64,000 bases of DNA from JBBKWH01 sp037968855 (lineage in GTDB: Bacteria > Pseudomonadota > Gammaproteobacteria > Pseudomonadales > Moraxellaceae). Under the pieces are notes generated by a model, which worked only from the letters and a program-made list of their open reading frames with translations, was not told the origin of the DNA and searched no databases. A program made the position numbers and the translations under genes. Shown here one piece after another: positions 42,219 to 51,216 of this stretch. The stretch spans positions 5,884-69,883 of the forward strand of contig JBBKWH010000076.1 in assembly GCA_037968855.1 (NCBI GenBank), written 5' to 3'. Each line of letters begins with the position of its first letter. Within the stretch, counting starts at the first letter, position 1.

Positions 42219-42434
42219 ATGCATATTATCTATTTGCTGGTTCCGCTCAGTTTGCTGTTTTTGCTTGGTTCGATCTGGGCCATCCGCTTTGCCATTCGCT
42301 CCAATCAGTTTGATGATCTAGACAGCGCAGCCCATCGGGTGATCTTGGATGATCGGCAAGCCCGTCGCGAGGTCGCAGCCGCTCAACCCCCAGTCAAATC
42401 CAGCACTCACACGCTACCCTCAGACCATCCTTAA
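42219..42434 (+). CDS. ccoS: cbb3-type cytochrome oxidase assembly protein CcoS
   Basis: CcoS helps mature the cbb3-type cytochrome c oxidase (cofactor insertion into CcoN). This 71-aa product has one N-terminal membrane helix (IIYLLVPLSLLFLLGSIWAIRFAI) and the diagnostic segment SNQFDDLDSAAHRVILDD, matching the family's QFDDLE...ILxDD. It lies directly between rsuA and a TauE/SafE-like gene, a pairing usual for CcoS. The oxidase subunits and the copper ATPase CcoI are not in this window. Confidence 0.93.
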   Translation: MHIIYLLVPLSLLFLLGSIWAIRFAIRSNQFDDLDSAAHRVILDDRQARREVAAAQPPVKSSTHTLPSDHP

Positions 42435-42486
42435 TCAACATTACCACTGATGTTGTTGATGTTTTCGCTTGTTTAAAGGTCTTGCC

Positions 42487-43248
42487 ATGCTGTCCTCCTC
42501 CTTACTGCTTGCGGCGCTGGCTGCTGGTTTTTTTGGCTCACCACATTGCCTTGGCATGTGTGGCGGTATCGTGACGGCCTTTGGACTGTCCATGCAGCCA
42601 TTATCGGCGGCGCGACGTAGTGTTCTGATCACCAGCTATCATCTGGGGCGATTGCTCAGTTATATGTCACTGGGTCTGCTGGCAGGCTGGATTGGCACGA
42701 CTGCCCTAGCGCCGTTAGCACATACTTTTTGGCCGCGTGCAGTAGTCGCAGTGGTGTTGATCGTGTTGGGCCTGTCCATGCTTGGCTTGCCGTTTTTAAA
42801 TCGTTTAGAGGTGGTGGGAGCCAAACTGTGGCAAGCGCTTGCTCCACTTCGGCAACGGCTGTTTCCGCTGCATACCGTGCCACGCGCTTTGGCGGCTGGG
42901 TTAATTTGGGGATTTTTGCCCTGTGGCTTGGTGTATGGCGCACTGTTGCTGGCGGCATCGTCGGCCAGTGTCAGTGCTGGCGGCCTGCTGATGTTAGCTT
43001 TTGGGCTGGGTACATTGCCTATGCTGCTGATGACCGCCACCATTACCCAATGGCTACGCCAATCAATTCAACGCTTTAAACTACGCCAAATCAATGGTCT
43101 AATTTTGATCATTGCGGGCCTGTGGACTTTTTCGCCCATGCTGATGGGGCACAGTCAGCACATGAATCACGACATGTCGATGATGAATCAAAATTCCGTT
43201 CAAATTGATCCACATATGATGCACGGCTCGACCAGTGGTCATCATTAA
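42487..43248 (+). CDS. TauE/SafE-type membrane protein (CcoS-associated)
   Basis: A 253-aa inner-membrane protein of the sulfite exporter TauE/SafE (DsbD-like transmembrane) group that often follows ccoS. Six hydrophobic helices are visible. The diagnostic SPHCLGMCGG is at 18-27, with two cysteines, and WGFLPCGLVYGALLLAA supplies another. The C-terminal 35 residues are Met/His-rich (MGHSQHMNHDMSMMNQN and DPHMMHGS), which suggests copper binding. The ATG at 42487 is used because AAAGG lies upstream; the frame opens at a TTG 18 bases earlier. Role in copper supply to cbb3 oxidase is inferred from context. Confidence 0.85.
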   Translation: MLSSSLLLAALAAGFFGSPHCLGMCGGIVTAFGLSMQPLSAARRSVLITSYHLGRLLSYMSLGLLAGWIGTTALAPLAHTFWPRAVVAVVLIVLGLSMLGLPFLNRLEVVGAKLWQALAPLRQRLFPLHTVPRALAAGLIWGFLPCGLVYGALLLAASSASVSAGGLLMLAFGLGTLPMLLMTATITQWLRQSIQRFKLRQINGLILIIAGLWTFSPMLMGHSQHMNHDMSMMNQNSVQIDPHMMHGSTSGHH

Positions 43249-43392
43249 TAGACAAGCGGTCGATCAAAATGAGACATGAATCACAATTCCAGTCACACTG
43301 CATCTCGTGATGGCTAAGACGACCTTGGCGATCATTGGTGTGATCAACTCGCATCATTTTTACGGCATGTTCCGCCCGGTTATACATGCCGA

Positions 43393-43420
43393 CCGCAGTC
43401 TTAGGATTGCGGTTTTTTTT
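43393..43420 (+). terminator. terminator between the TauE/SafE-like gene and aspS
   Basis: CCGCAGTC-TTAG-GATTGCGG (eight pairs, one G-U) followed by eight T. Confidence 0.82.
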
Positions 43421-43456
43421 ATCTGCGACTTTTGCGCAATGATCGGACATGCCGAC

Positions 43457-43485
43457 TTGTGACAAGTGGATGGGATGGGCATAAT
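43457..43485 (+). promoter_or_regulatory. candidate sigma-70 promoter for aspS
   Basis: TTGTGA (43457-43462), a 17-base spacer, then CATAAT (43480-43485), 60 bases before the aspS start and just after a terminator. One of the better promoter matches in the window. Confidence 0.55.
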
Positions 43486-43545
43486 TGTCTGTTTTGAAGC
43501 TCGGCCTTGCCAAGCTCCCATATGACTGGACGGATTCCACGCCTC

Positions 43546-45333
43546 ATGATGCGAACCCATTACTGCGGCTCTTTGACCGAAGCCCTACTCGAACAAACCG
43601 TCACCATCTGTGGTTGGGTGCATCGTCGCCGCGATCATGGTGGGGTTATTTTCCTCGACATGCGTGACCGTGACGGTCTGGTGCAGGTGGTGATCGATCC
43701 AGACACCCCAGACGCCTTTGCCATTGCAGACCGCGCTCGCTCAGAATATGTGCTTAAAATTACTGGCCGTGTCCGCGCACGTTATGCCGGTACCGAAAAT
43801 GCCAATATGGTCAGTGGTCAAATCGAACTACTGGCCAAACAGATCGAAACACTCGCCACATCCGAAACACCGCCGTTCCCACTGAACGACGAACATGCCA
43901 ATGTGTCCGAAGAAAACCGCCTAAAATATCGCTTTTTGGACATGCGCCGTCCAGAAATGCAAGAACGTATGCGTTTTCGTTCTAAAGTCACCAGCCTCAT
44001 CCGTAACTATTTGGATGACAATGGCTTTATGGATGTCGAAACCCCGATCTTAACCCGTGCCACCCCAGAAGGTGCGCGTGATTATCTAGTGCCGTCGCGT
44101 ACCCATAACGGTAGCTTTTTTGCATTGCCGCAATCTCCCCAACTGTTTAAACAGTTGTTGATGGTGGCGGGTTTTGACCGTTATTACCAAATCGCCAAAT
44201 GCTTCCGTGACGAAGACTTGCGTGCCGACCGTCAACCTGAATTTACCCAGATCGACGTCGAAACCTCGTTTATGTCAGACGAAGACATCATGCAAATGAT
44301 GGAAGGCATGATCACCCAACTGTTTGATCAACTGCTCAACGTCAAGTTTGACAGCTTCCCGCGCATGACCTACGCCGACGCCATGCGTCTGTATGGCTCG
44401 GACAAGCCTGATCTACGCATTCCATTGCAGTTGGTGGACGTGGCCGACTTGATGCAAGACATCGAGTTTAAAGTGTTTGCCGCCCCTGCCAAAGATCCAA
44501 AAGGCCGCATCGCTGCCTTGCGTGTGCCTAAAGCGGGCGACTTGTCACGCGGCAAGATCGATGAATACACCAAATACGTCAGCATCTATGGTGCCAAAGG
44601 TTTGGCCTATATCAAGGTCAACGACCTGTCCAAAGGTATTGAAGGCTTGCAATCACCGATTGTGAAATTCATTGAACCCGTGGTGATGCAACTGCTCGAA
44701 CGCGTTGGCGCGCAAGATGGCGACATCGTGTTCTTTGGGGCAGATAAAGCCAAAGTGGTCAACGACGCGATGGGTGCATTGCGCATCAAGATCGGCCATG
44801 ATCTTGGCCTATCAACCTGCGAATGGGCACCGATGTGGGTGGTTGACTTCCCGATGTTTGAAGAAATCGGCGACAACCAATGGACTTCGGTTCACCATCC
44901 ATTCACCCTGCCTAAAGGCTCGGTCGAAGAGATGAAAAACAACCCAGCCGGTGCGCTATCGGTCGCCTATGACATGGTGCTCAACGGCACTGAAGTCGGC
45001 GGTGGTAGCTTGCGGATCTATACACTCGACATGCAAAAAGCCGTGTTTGAAGCGCTTGGCATCAGCGATGAAGAAGCTGAAGATAAATTTAGCTTCTTGC
45101 TTGATGCACTCAAATATGGTGCGCCACCGCATGGTGGTTTGGCCTTTGGTTTGGATCGTCTGGTCATGCTGATGACTGGCACCTCGTCAATCCGCGAAGT
45201 GATCGCCTTCCCAAAAACCAAAACCGCCGAATGCCCATTGACCGATGCACCAGCACCCGTCGAAGCCACCCAGTTGCGCGATCTTGGCATCCGCCTACGC
45301 GAGCAACCCAAAGCCGAAACACCAACGGCTTAA
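43546..45333 (+). CDS. aspS: aspartyl-tRNA synthetase
   Basis: A class II aminoacyl-tRNA synthetase charging tRNA-Asp. The 595-aa product (usual about 590) begins MMRTHYCGSLTEALLEQ, followed by the OB-fold anticodon-binding domain (CGWVHRRRDHGGVIFLDMRDR). Motif 2 is in FRDEDLRADRQPEFTQIDVE and motif 3 in GGLAFGLDRLVMLMTG. The bacterial GAD insertion is present between them. The frame opens 13 codons earlier at an ATG with a poor fit to the family start. Whether it also charges tRNA-Asn cannot be settled by eye. A strong terminator follows. Confidence 0.96.
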   Translation: MMRTHYCGSLTEALLEQTVTICGWVHRRRDHGGVIFLDMRDRDGLVQVVIDPDTPDAFAIADRARSEYVLKITGRVRARYAGTENANMVSGQIELLAKQIETLATSETPPFPLNDEHANVSEENRLKYRFLDMRRPEMQERMRFRSKVTSLIRNYLDDNGFMDVETPILTRATPEGARDYLVPSRTHNGSFFALPQSPQLFKQLLMVAGFDRYYQIAKCFRDEDLRADRQPEFTQIDVETSFMSDEDIMQMMEGMITQLFDQLLNVKFDSFPRMTYADAMRLYGSDKPDLRIPLQLVDVADLMQDIEFKVFAAPAKDPKGRIAALRVPKAGDLSRGKIDEYTKYVSIYGAKGLAYIKVNDLSKGIEGLQSPIVKFIEPVVMQLLERVGAQDGDIVFFGADKAKVVNDAMGALRIKIGHDLGLSTCEWAPMWVVDFPMFEEIGDNQWTSVHHPFTLPKGSVEEMKNNPAGALSVAYDMVLNGTEVGGGSLRIYTLDMQKAVFEALGISDEEAEDKFSFLLDALKYGAPPHGGLAFGLDRLVMLMTGTSSIREVIAFPKTKTAECPLTDAPAPVEATQLRDLGIRLREQPKAETPTA

Positions 45334-45343
45334 GGGACTCACC

Positions 45344-45374
45344 AAAAAAAGCCCGCATATTGCGGGCTTTTTTT
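45344..45374. terminator. terminator after aspS
   Basis: AAAAAAAGCCCGCA-TAT-TGCGGGCTTTTTTT, a perfect 14-pair stem counting the A/T ends. Strong and symmetrical. Confidence 0.93.
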
Positions 45375-45466
45375 GGGGCAATCATTCAACAGCATATCCA
45401 TGCATCACATTCACGCATGGCCAAGCTATGGCATACTTTGCCCATCTACTCTTTTGTGCTGATCTT

Positions 45467-45805
45467 ATGACTGCCTTACGCCTCATCACGCTTTTGATCG
45501 TCGCCAGCACGTTGACGGCCTGCTCACGCGGTCCATCCGAACAAGACATCAGCACGGCTTATCAAAAAGAAGTCGCTCAAACCAACGCTATGACCAGCAA
45601 ACTAGGTGGTAAAGCGCTAGAAATCAAAGTCAACGAAGTCAAAAAAATCGACTGCAAAGAAAACGGCGACACCGGCCAATATCGTTGCCAAGTCGAAGTT
45701 GACACCACCTTACCCTTTGTTGGCCAGCATCGTGAAGCCACCGAGCTAACACTGTCTAAAGGCGAGCAAGGTTGGCGTATTCTTCGTGGGTCTGCACAGC
45801 TTTAA
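45467..45805 (+). CDS. small lipoprotein
   Basis: A 112-aa lipoprotein with a lipobox (LTA-Cys19) and a Lys/Glu-rich mature part (GKALEIKVNEVKKIDCKENG; YRCQVEVDTTLPF; ATELTLSKGEQGWRIL). Two further cysteines (in IDCKE and YRCQV) could form a disulfide. It resembles short lipoproteins found in many Proteobacteria, with no defined role. The ATG at 45467 is used; the frame is open from inside the aspS end, but those upstream residues are not lipoprotein-like. It ends 3 bases before the LpxL-like gene, so they form an operon. Confidence 0.75.
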   Translation: MTALRLITLLIVASTLTACSRGPSEQDISTAYQKEVAQTNAMTSKLGGKALEIKVNEVKKIDCKENGDTGQYRCQVEVDTTLPFVGQHREATELTLSKGEQGWRILRGSAQL

Positions 45806-45808
45806 GCC

Positions 45809-46741
45809 ATGACTACCCTGCTGCATTTTTTGGCCAGACTACCGTTGCCGGTATTACAACTGTTGGCACGGATGGTCGCGGTGCTGCTCAACTTGATGCC
45901 CAATACCGGCATGCGGTGGATTGTGCGGGTCAATATGCTACTGGCCATGCCGCATCTGTCTCACCAACAACGTGACCGCTTAGAACGTGCCAGCGTCAGC
46001 AGCCAATGCATGACCGCCTTAGAATCCATCAAATGTTGGGGTATGCCGCCGCAATACAGCATTGAGCAAATCAAAGATGTTCATGGATTTGAAGTATTAC
46101 AAGCAGCGTTGGCCAATGCCAAAGGTATGATTGCCGTGGTGCCGCATCTGGGCACGTGGGAAATGATGAATGCATGGCTTAATCAGTTTGGTGCGCCGGT
46201 CATCATGTATAAGCCAGCCGACAATGCGGATTTAAATACCTTTATGCTCGGCGCACGGCAACGCTTAAATGCCACCTTAGTACCGACCGATGAAAGCGGT
46301 GTACGAGCTATTTTTAAGACCTTAAAGCAAGGTGGCTTTACCATTGTGTTGCCAGATCATGTGCCAGAAACTAGCGGCGGCATCTATGTGCCATTTTTTG
46401 GCATTGAGACCCTGACCTCAACCTTGGTGTCCAAACTGGCACAAAAAACCGGCTGTGCCGTGATTGGTCTATCCTGTTTACGTCGTGCCGATGGCACAGG
46501 CTTTGATGTGTACTGTGACCCATTGGCCAACGAAATCAATGACCGCCAAGTCGATCTTGCCAGCTCAGTCACCGCACTCAATCACAGCATGCAACAGATG
46601 ATTACTCGAGCACCAGAGCAGTATGTATGGGGCTATCGACGGTTTAAAAAAGCAACCGGACTTGACGGGATATATCGCATGTCTGCTCAGCAGATCACTC
46701 AACGACAAACAGAATATGACAGCCCAAAAAACCAAATTTAA
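45809..46741 (+). CDS. LpxL/HtrB-family lipid A acyltransferase-like protein
   Basis: A 310-aa member of the lysophospholipid/lipid A acyltransferase superfamily (LpxL, LpxM, HtrB). The H-x4-E catalytic motif appears as HLGTWE (His113, Glu118). Supporting motifs are YKPADNADL, RAIFKTLKQGGFTIVLPDHVPE and VPFFG. An N-terminal hydrophobic segment (residues 12-30) would anchor it. It probably adds a secondary acyl chain to lipid A, fitting the glycan genes that follow; the chain type is unknown. It overlaps the convergent GT52-like gene by 4 bases at the stop codons. Confidence 0.87.
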   Translation: MTTLLHFLARLPLPVLQLLARMVAVLLNLMPNTGMRWIVRVNMLLAMPHLSHQQRDRLERASVSSQCMTALESIKCWGMPPQYSIEQIKDVHGFEVLQAALANAKGMIAVVPHLGTWEMMNAWLNQFGAPVIMYKPADNADLNTFMLGARQRLNATLVPTDESGVRAIFKTLKQGGFTIVLPDHVPETSGGIYVPFFGIETLTSTLVSKLAQKTGCAVIGLSCLRRADGTGFDVYCDPLANEINDRQVDLASSVTALNHSMQQMITRAPEQYVWGYRRFKKATGLDGIYRMSAQQITQRQTEYDSPKNQI

Positions 46742-47775
46742 GACAAAACATCGTCTTGATCTGGCAAGGATAATAAATTCGGGTGCTGCTGCCAAATATG
46801 CTGACACTCTTGCCATTTGGCTTGGCTAACAAAATCCGCTTGAGGTAGTGCGACTAAATATCCGGTGATGTTATAGATTTTTTCTAAGGTATCCACTGCG
46901 GTGGAGCGAATGCTATACGTTGCCGAAAAACACCAGCCTTGCTGGATCTGGGTATATTCCAAGATACAATCTGGCCGATATAACTGATAGCCAAGCGCTT
47001 CAATCTCTAGCAAATTTTTTTCAGATTCATAGCGGTGTGGCGCATACCATCGTGGCACATCCGGCAATAATTGCTGATTAATATGTTTTAAGCGCCGCAA
47101 CAATACCTCAGTGCTTTTAAGATAATTCCCCACCAGATTGGAGCCAATCACCAGTACATCCGGTCGAATGGGCAAATGCGTCGCACATTGTTTAAAGCAT
47201 CGATAATCGTTGTCCAGTTGCGGCATCGTGCCCTTAAGATCAAATACGCTAAAAAACGTCGCGTCTTGAACGCCCAGTGGATTGAGCTTTAGACCAAACA
47301 CATGATCTCGTATAGAAGCAAATCTCGTCGGGGGATACTCACGCCATGCAGCCATTTGCCGTGCCAGCATCAGACTTTCGTTGCCATCATCGACAATCCA
47401 GACCTGCTTAGGCTTGACCATATTGACCACATGCAACGGCACATGCGTAATCATGCCAATCAATACCGCTTGCACCTCACCCAAACTCTGCAAAAACCGA
47501 TTGAGCTGCCAGCCGTATAAACGCTTGCGCCACGCCTGAAACATGACGGTATGAACACTCTGCCATGTTTGATCGGTGTGCAACATGGCTTGCATCATCT
47601 GAAGATCAACACGGCTACTCGCGACCATGATCAGATGTTTGGGCACACTAACATCATAGAAGCGCTGGCAAGCCTCAATCACATTGAATAGCTGCAATGG
47701 CGTGCGTACCACACAAATGACTGGGCGTTGATCCGGCATGCTCAATTTCATCTCAATCGTGACTTGATTGGCCAT
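46738..47775 (-). CDS. GT52/polysialyltransferase-like glycosyltransferase
   Basis: A 345-aa protein that I assign with moderate confidence to sialyltransferase-like GT-B enzymes (GT52/polysialyltransferase group). The N-terminus ICVVRTPLQLFNVIEA is the usual opening of that group. QVWIVDDGNESL resembles its acidic D-D-G motif. WYAPHRYESEKNL matches the HR-x-E/S nucleotide-binding region, and DVLVIGSNLVGN is the second Rossmann start. It may add a terminal sugar to LOS. The donor is not proven to be CMP-sialic acid and no sialic acid genes are present. It could also start at a Met ten or twelve codons in. Confidence 0.6.
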   Translation of the reverse strand: MANQVTIEMKLSMPDQRPVICVVRTPLQLFNVIEACQRFYDVSVPKHLIMVASSRVDLQMMQAMLHTDQTWQSVHTVMFQAWRKRLYGWQLNRFLQSLGEVQAVLIGMITHVPLHVVNMVKPKQVWIVDDGNESLMLARQMAAWREYPPTRFASIRDHVFGLKLNPLGVQDATFFSVFDLKGTMPQLDNDYRCFKQCATHLPIRPDVLVIGSNLVGNYLKSTEVLLRRLKHINQQLLPDVPRWYAPHRYESEKNLLEIEALGYQLYRPDCILEYTQIQQGWCFSATYSIRSTAVDTLEKIYNITGYLVALPQADFVSQAKWQECQHIWQQHPNLLSLPDQDDVLS

Positions 47776-48120
47776 TGGTTATTTATCACCAATAAAAATG
47801 GCCTCAAAAGACGCTTCAAAAAGTTAGTACAAGACAACGGTGCGATCCTACAGATCAATCATGTGCCAAAAACCAATGAGCGTCTCAACAAGCCATTTTT
47901 TGCGAGGTTTGATGTTCAAATGCGAGCATGAGGTGTGACATAGCAATGCACACTAATAAATCGCTCGCTATCATTAGTGTATATTTTTTAGGTCTCTTTG
48001 ATCGTACAGATTTTGATGCGTAATGTTTTCAACACGATCATCAGATGAGTGCTTTAAAAGCCGTCGCCTGATATTGACTTACTCGACAATAAAAAACGAC
48101 GTGCTCTTTAGCCATCCGGC
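47776..48120. other. intergenic region between the GT52-like gene and galE
   Basis: 345 bases without a convincing gene. It includes the inverted repeat at 47950-47980 with a T-rich tract after it. The promoter of the GT52-like gene must be at the left end. Confidence 0.5.
47950..47980 (+). repeat. inverted repeat ACACTAAT / ATTAGTGT
   Basis: Perfect eight-base arms (47950-47957 and 47973-47980) flank 15 bases that include GCTCGC. A T-rich stretch (ATATTTTTTA) follows. It may be an operator or a weak terminator. Confidence 0.55.
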
Positions 48121-49122
48121 TTAGACTTGATATTGCATCTCAAAGCGCCACATATCTTGCGCAATATCATCAATACTGCGGTGGGTCTGCCAACCTAAGA
48201 CTTGCGCAGCATGGTCTGCATTAGCATACACCGAAGCGGCGTCGCCCTCTCGGCGCGGCTGGATCACATAAGGAACAGGGCGTTGTGTAACTCGCTCAAA
48301 TGCAGCAATCATTTGCAACACACTAAAACCATGCCCACAGCCCAGATTGAAGACCTCAGACGCTTGCACCTGACCATTGAGCCAATCCAACACAGACAGA
48401 TGGCCTTCGACTAAATCCATCACGTGGATATAATCTCGGACGCCAGTGCCATCACAAGTCGCATAATCATCGCCATACACATTTAGGCAAGGGCGCTGAC
48501 CTTTTGCAACTTGTACAATGTAAGGCATCAAATTAGGCGGAATGCCCTCTGGACTCTCACCAATTAAACCGCTTGAGTGTGCGCCAGCAGGATTGAAATA
48601 ACGCAACATGGCCATTTTCCAGCCAGATTCGGCTTGGGCCACATCGCGCATCATTTGCTCACCTACTAATTTAGAATGACCATACGGCGTCATGGGTCGG
48701 GTCGGTGCTTGCTCATCAATCGGCAATTGCTCTGGAACACCATACACGGCAGCAGTTGAGCTAAACACGAGGGTACGGACATCACACGCTTGCATTGCAC
48801 GTAACAAAGACAGCGTACCTACCACGTTATTTTGGTAATACTTTAACGGCTGAATTACTGATTCATTGAGCGACTTAAACGCCGCAAAATGCACCACACT
48901 TTGAATCTGATACTGAGCGAGTACCCGCTCTAGGCTAGGCTGATCACAGACGTCGACTTGCTCAAAATGCAAAGGACGACCCGCCAACTGCTCAAGCCGA
49001 GCCAGTACCTCTAAACGACTATTTGACAAATTATCCAGCAGCACAAAATCACGGCCTTGCTCAATTAACGCAGCGGCCATATGAGAGCCAATATAACCAA
49101 GGCCACCCGTTAATAAAATCAT
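48121..49122 (-). CDS. galE: UDP-glucose 4-epimerase
   Basis: GalE interconverts UDP-glucose and UDP-galactose (or the N-acetyl forms), feeding galactose to LOS. The 333-aa product has the NAD motif TGGLGYIGSH (5-14), SSTAAVYGVPE, the catalytic Y-x3-K in TPYGHSKLVGE, MLRYFNPAGAH and the GVRDYIHVMDL segment. The start at 49122 matches the family N-terminus (usual length about 338); the frame extends upstream to an ATG at 49173 that would add 17 residues. It is divergent from the GT4 gene and lies within the glycan cluster. Confidence 0.95.
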   Translation of the reverse strand: MILLTGGLGYIGSHMAAALIEQGRDFVLLDNLSNSRLEVLARLEQLAGRPLHFEQVDVCDQPSLERVLAQYQIQSVVHFAAFKSLNESVIQPLKYYQNNVVGTLSLLRAMQACDVRTLVFSSTAAVYGVPEQLPIDEQAPTRPMTPYGHSKLVGEQMMRDVAQAESGWKMAMLRYFNPAGAHSSGLIGESPEGIPPNLMPYIVQVAKGQRPCLNVYGDDYATCDGTGVRDYIHVMDLVEGHLSVLDWLNGQVQASEVFNLGCGHGFSVLQMIAAFERVTQRPVPYVIQPRREGDAASVYANADHAAQVLGWQTHRSIDDIAQDMWRFEMQYQV

Positions 49123-49258
49123 AACCCAACTCGATAATGTTGCCACGCCCAACAGCGTGGTATTAGATTGCATCCATGTCGCTATGATAGCATCTGCACC
49201 TGTCTAACTATGCACCACAGACCTGCCCACATCGCAAAATCTCTAAGAGCATCTACGC

Positions 49259-50362
49259 ATGAAAAAAATTCTTTTTATCATTGATCACTTGGGTCAAGGT
49301 GGGGCAGAAAAAATCACCATTCAACTGGCAGACCACTTAGCACATCAAGGTCATCAAGTGTCTTTGGCTGTGCTCAATGGCGAAAAGAACAAACTCGCCG
49401 TGCCCGCCAGCATTAACTATATTGATCTGCAACTCCCCCATGCTTTTGCATTTGGCAAAATGTGGACAGCTCGCACGCTCGCTCCTGCCGCACAAACACA
49501 ATTGGCTCAACTGCAACAGACCGTGCAAGCCGACTTAATTGTGACGGGTTACAATAATGGTCATTGGTTGGCACCTTATCTTAAGGGCAACGTCTGGCAT
49601 TGGATTCATGGTGAACTGATCGAACGACGTGCCACACCTAATATCCTTGTCGCACTGAAAGAGTTTTTTCGTCGTATCCGGCATCGGCGAGCCTTTATAC
49701 ACCTGTTTAGCGGCAAAAAAATCATTGTGGTCAATCAAGACCTCGCCGACCGCTATCAGCCTTTACTCCCCCAGTCGCCGATTCAAGTCATTGCCAATGG
49801 TGTGGATATTCAACAGCTCCGCGCACAAGTGGATCATGCTGTCATCCATAAATCATGGGATGTTTTATTTTTGGGTCGCCTCGCACCGATCAAACAGGCT
49901 GACCATGCCATTCGTGCCTTTGCTCGGAGTGGTCTGACTGGGCGGATGGCGATTGCTGGCGATGGAGCCGAAAGAAAAAAACTTGAACAACTGGCGCAAG
50001 ATTTAGGTGTGGCGGATCGAGTCGATTTTTTAGGTTGGCTTAATCAGCCTGCTCAAACCATTGCCCAAAGTCGGGTCTTGGTGTTGTGCTCTCGTGAGGA
50101 AGGGTTTGGCTTAGTGATTGCTGAAGCTTTAATGTTAAGCACGCCTGTCGTTGCCTATGCCTGTAGTGCAGGCATTAAAGATCAGCTCAAATTGGTACAC
50201 GCAGAAGCTGCGCTGGTGACACCACAAGATATTCAAGCCCTATCACTTAAACTAGCACAGGTCATTCAAACACCCTACTCAATTGATACAAAAGCATTAA
50301 ATGTTCTATCCTTGAGCTACATGGCCAGTCAGTTTGAAGCACTGATTGACCTGCTCGAATGA
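49259..50362 (+). CDS. GT4-family glycosyltransferase (LOS/polysaccharide)
   Basis: A 367-aa GT-B glycosyltransferase of family GT4. The N-terminal acceptor domain opens with IIDHLGQGGAEKITIQLA. The donor-binding C-terminal domain shows VIANGVDIQQL, FLGRLAPIKQADHAIRA, IAGDGAERKKLEQLA and the E-x7-E motif in EEGFGLVIAEAL. It is probably a retaining enzyme using a nucleotide sugar. There is no signal peptide; it should work at the inner face of the inner membrane. Acceptor and sugar are unknown. It converges with the GT25 gene (53-base gap). Confidence 0.9.
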   Translation: MKKILFIIDHLGQGGAEKITIQLADHLAHQGHQVSLAVLNGEKNKLAVPASINYIDLQLPHAFAFGKMWTARTLAPAAQTQLAQLQQTVQADLIVTGYNNGHWLAPYLKGNVWHWIHGELIERRATPNILVALKEFFRRIRHRRAFIHLFSGKKIIVVNQDLADRYQPLLPQSPIQVIANGVDIQQLRAQVDHAVIHKSWDVLFLGRLAPIKQADHAIRAFARSGLTGRMAIAGDGAERKKLEQLAQDLGVADRVDFLGWLNQPAQTIAQSRVLVLCSREEGFGLVIAEALMLSTPVVAYACSAGIKDQLKLVHAEAALVTPQDIQALSLKLAQVIQTPYSIDTKALNVLSLSYMASQFEALIDLLE

Positions 50363-50415
50363 TCGATTCTGCACCCTATCTATAATGGCATTTGCATAAT
50401 GGTATTCCCTTTAGT

Positions 50416-51216
50416 CTAAGGCTTTAAGTCTGAGAATGGATAGCTCTGTAATGTTTTACGCAAACGTGACCGCTTGGCTTTAAACCACCATGCCGCTATC
50501 CACATTTGAATCATGCGAATAAGTGCTTGTTTAGGCGCAACCATTTGCAGTTTAGATAAACGCTCATCATTAATATAACTATCAAAATCATCGTCATCTG
50601 GCATTGGATGAGCAAACATATCAGCCATTAAAAAGAGAACATCTGGGTGTTCTTGACAAAACAGGACCCACTCATCAGTTAAATGAGCAGTTTGATGAAA
50701 ATCAAGTAAGGCCTGAGCTGCGCTGCGATCCAACATATAGGCGTATGCCCCATGTACACCACTCATAAAATAGGGATGCACTTGCAACACATTGCACAGG
50801 CCCATCTGCAAATCTGGACGTAGTACGCCTTTTAAGTCACGCTGACGCACCCGATCAACCCCCCCAACACTTAAAACAAAAGCCGAACCATACATAGATA
50901 AATCGGCTTGTAAGTCCAGAATAAGTCCAGCCTTAAGCCGTGCATCATCTTCAAAAATCCATGCATAGGCCGCATCTGTATTTAAAAAATGACGCAACGC
51001 CATTAGATGTGATTCTTTACAGCCCACCTCACTGGGCGTTAAAGCCAGACGCGCCCCTATTACACCCGCTTGATAATACTCTGCCGCACTGAGTCCAGCA
51101 CCAATAACCCCAAACACATGAAAACCACTACCATCAAAGCCATTGTGTAAAAAAAAATCCCGTCGTCTTGGGCTGTCTTCAGGCGCGATACTAATTAAAT
51201 ATGCTGCATTTCTCAT
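50416..51216 (-). CDS. GT25-family LOS glycosyltransferase
   Basis: A 266-aa inverting glycosyltransferase of family GT25, the group of LOS galactosyl- and glucosyltransferases such as Lex-1/LpsA. The opening AYLISIAPEDSPRR, LTPSEVGCKESHL (60-72), the metal-binding IFEDDARL (Glu89-Asp91) and the HGAYAYMLDRSAAQALL segment are diagnostic. Its ATG overlaps the stop of the upstream GT4 gene (ATGA), and AAGGA precedes it, so the pair is translationally coupled. A basic C-terminal tail (FKAKRSRLRK) may contact the membrane. Confidence 0.9.
   Translation of the reverse strand: MRNAAYLISIAPEDSPRRRDFFLHNGFDGSGFHVFGVIGAGLSAAEYYQAGVIGARLALTPSEVGCKESHLMALRHFLNTDAAYAWIFEDDARLKAGLILDLQADLSMYGSAFVLSVGGVDRVRQRDLKGVLRPDLQMGLCNVLQVHPYFMSGVHGAYAYMLDRSAAQALLDFHQTAHLTDEWVLFCQEHPDVLFLMADMFAHPMPDDDDFDSYINDERLSKLQMVAPKQALIRMIQMWIAAWWFKAKRSRLRKTLQSYPFSDLKP

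Noticed and set aside
47728..47931. 67-codon plus-strand frame overlapping the start of the GT52-like gene
   Set aside because: Its first part lies antisense to a better-supported gene and no start signal or homology is evident. A gene remnant cannot be excluded.
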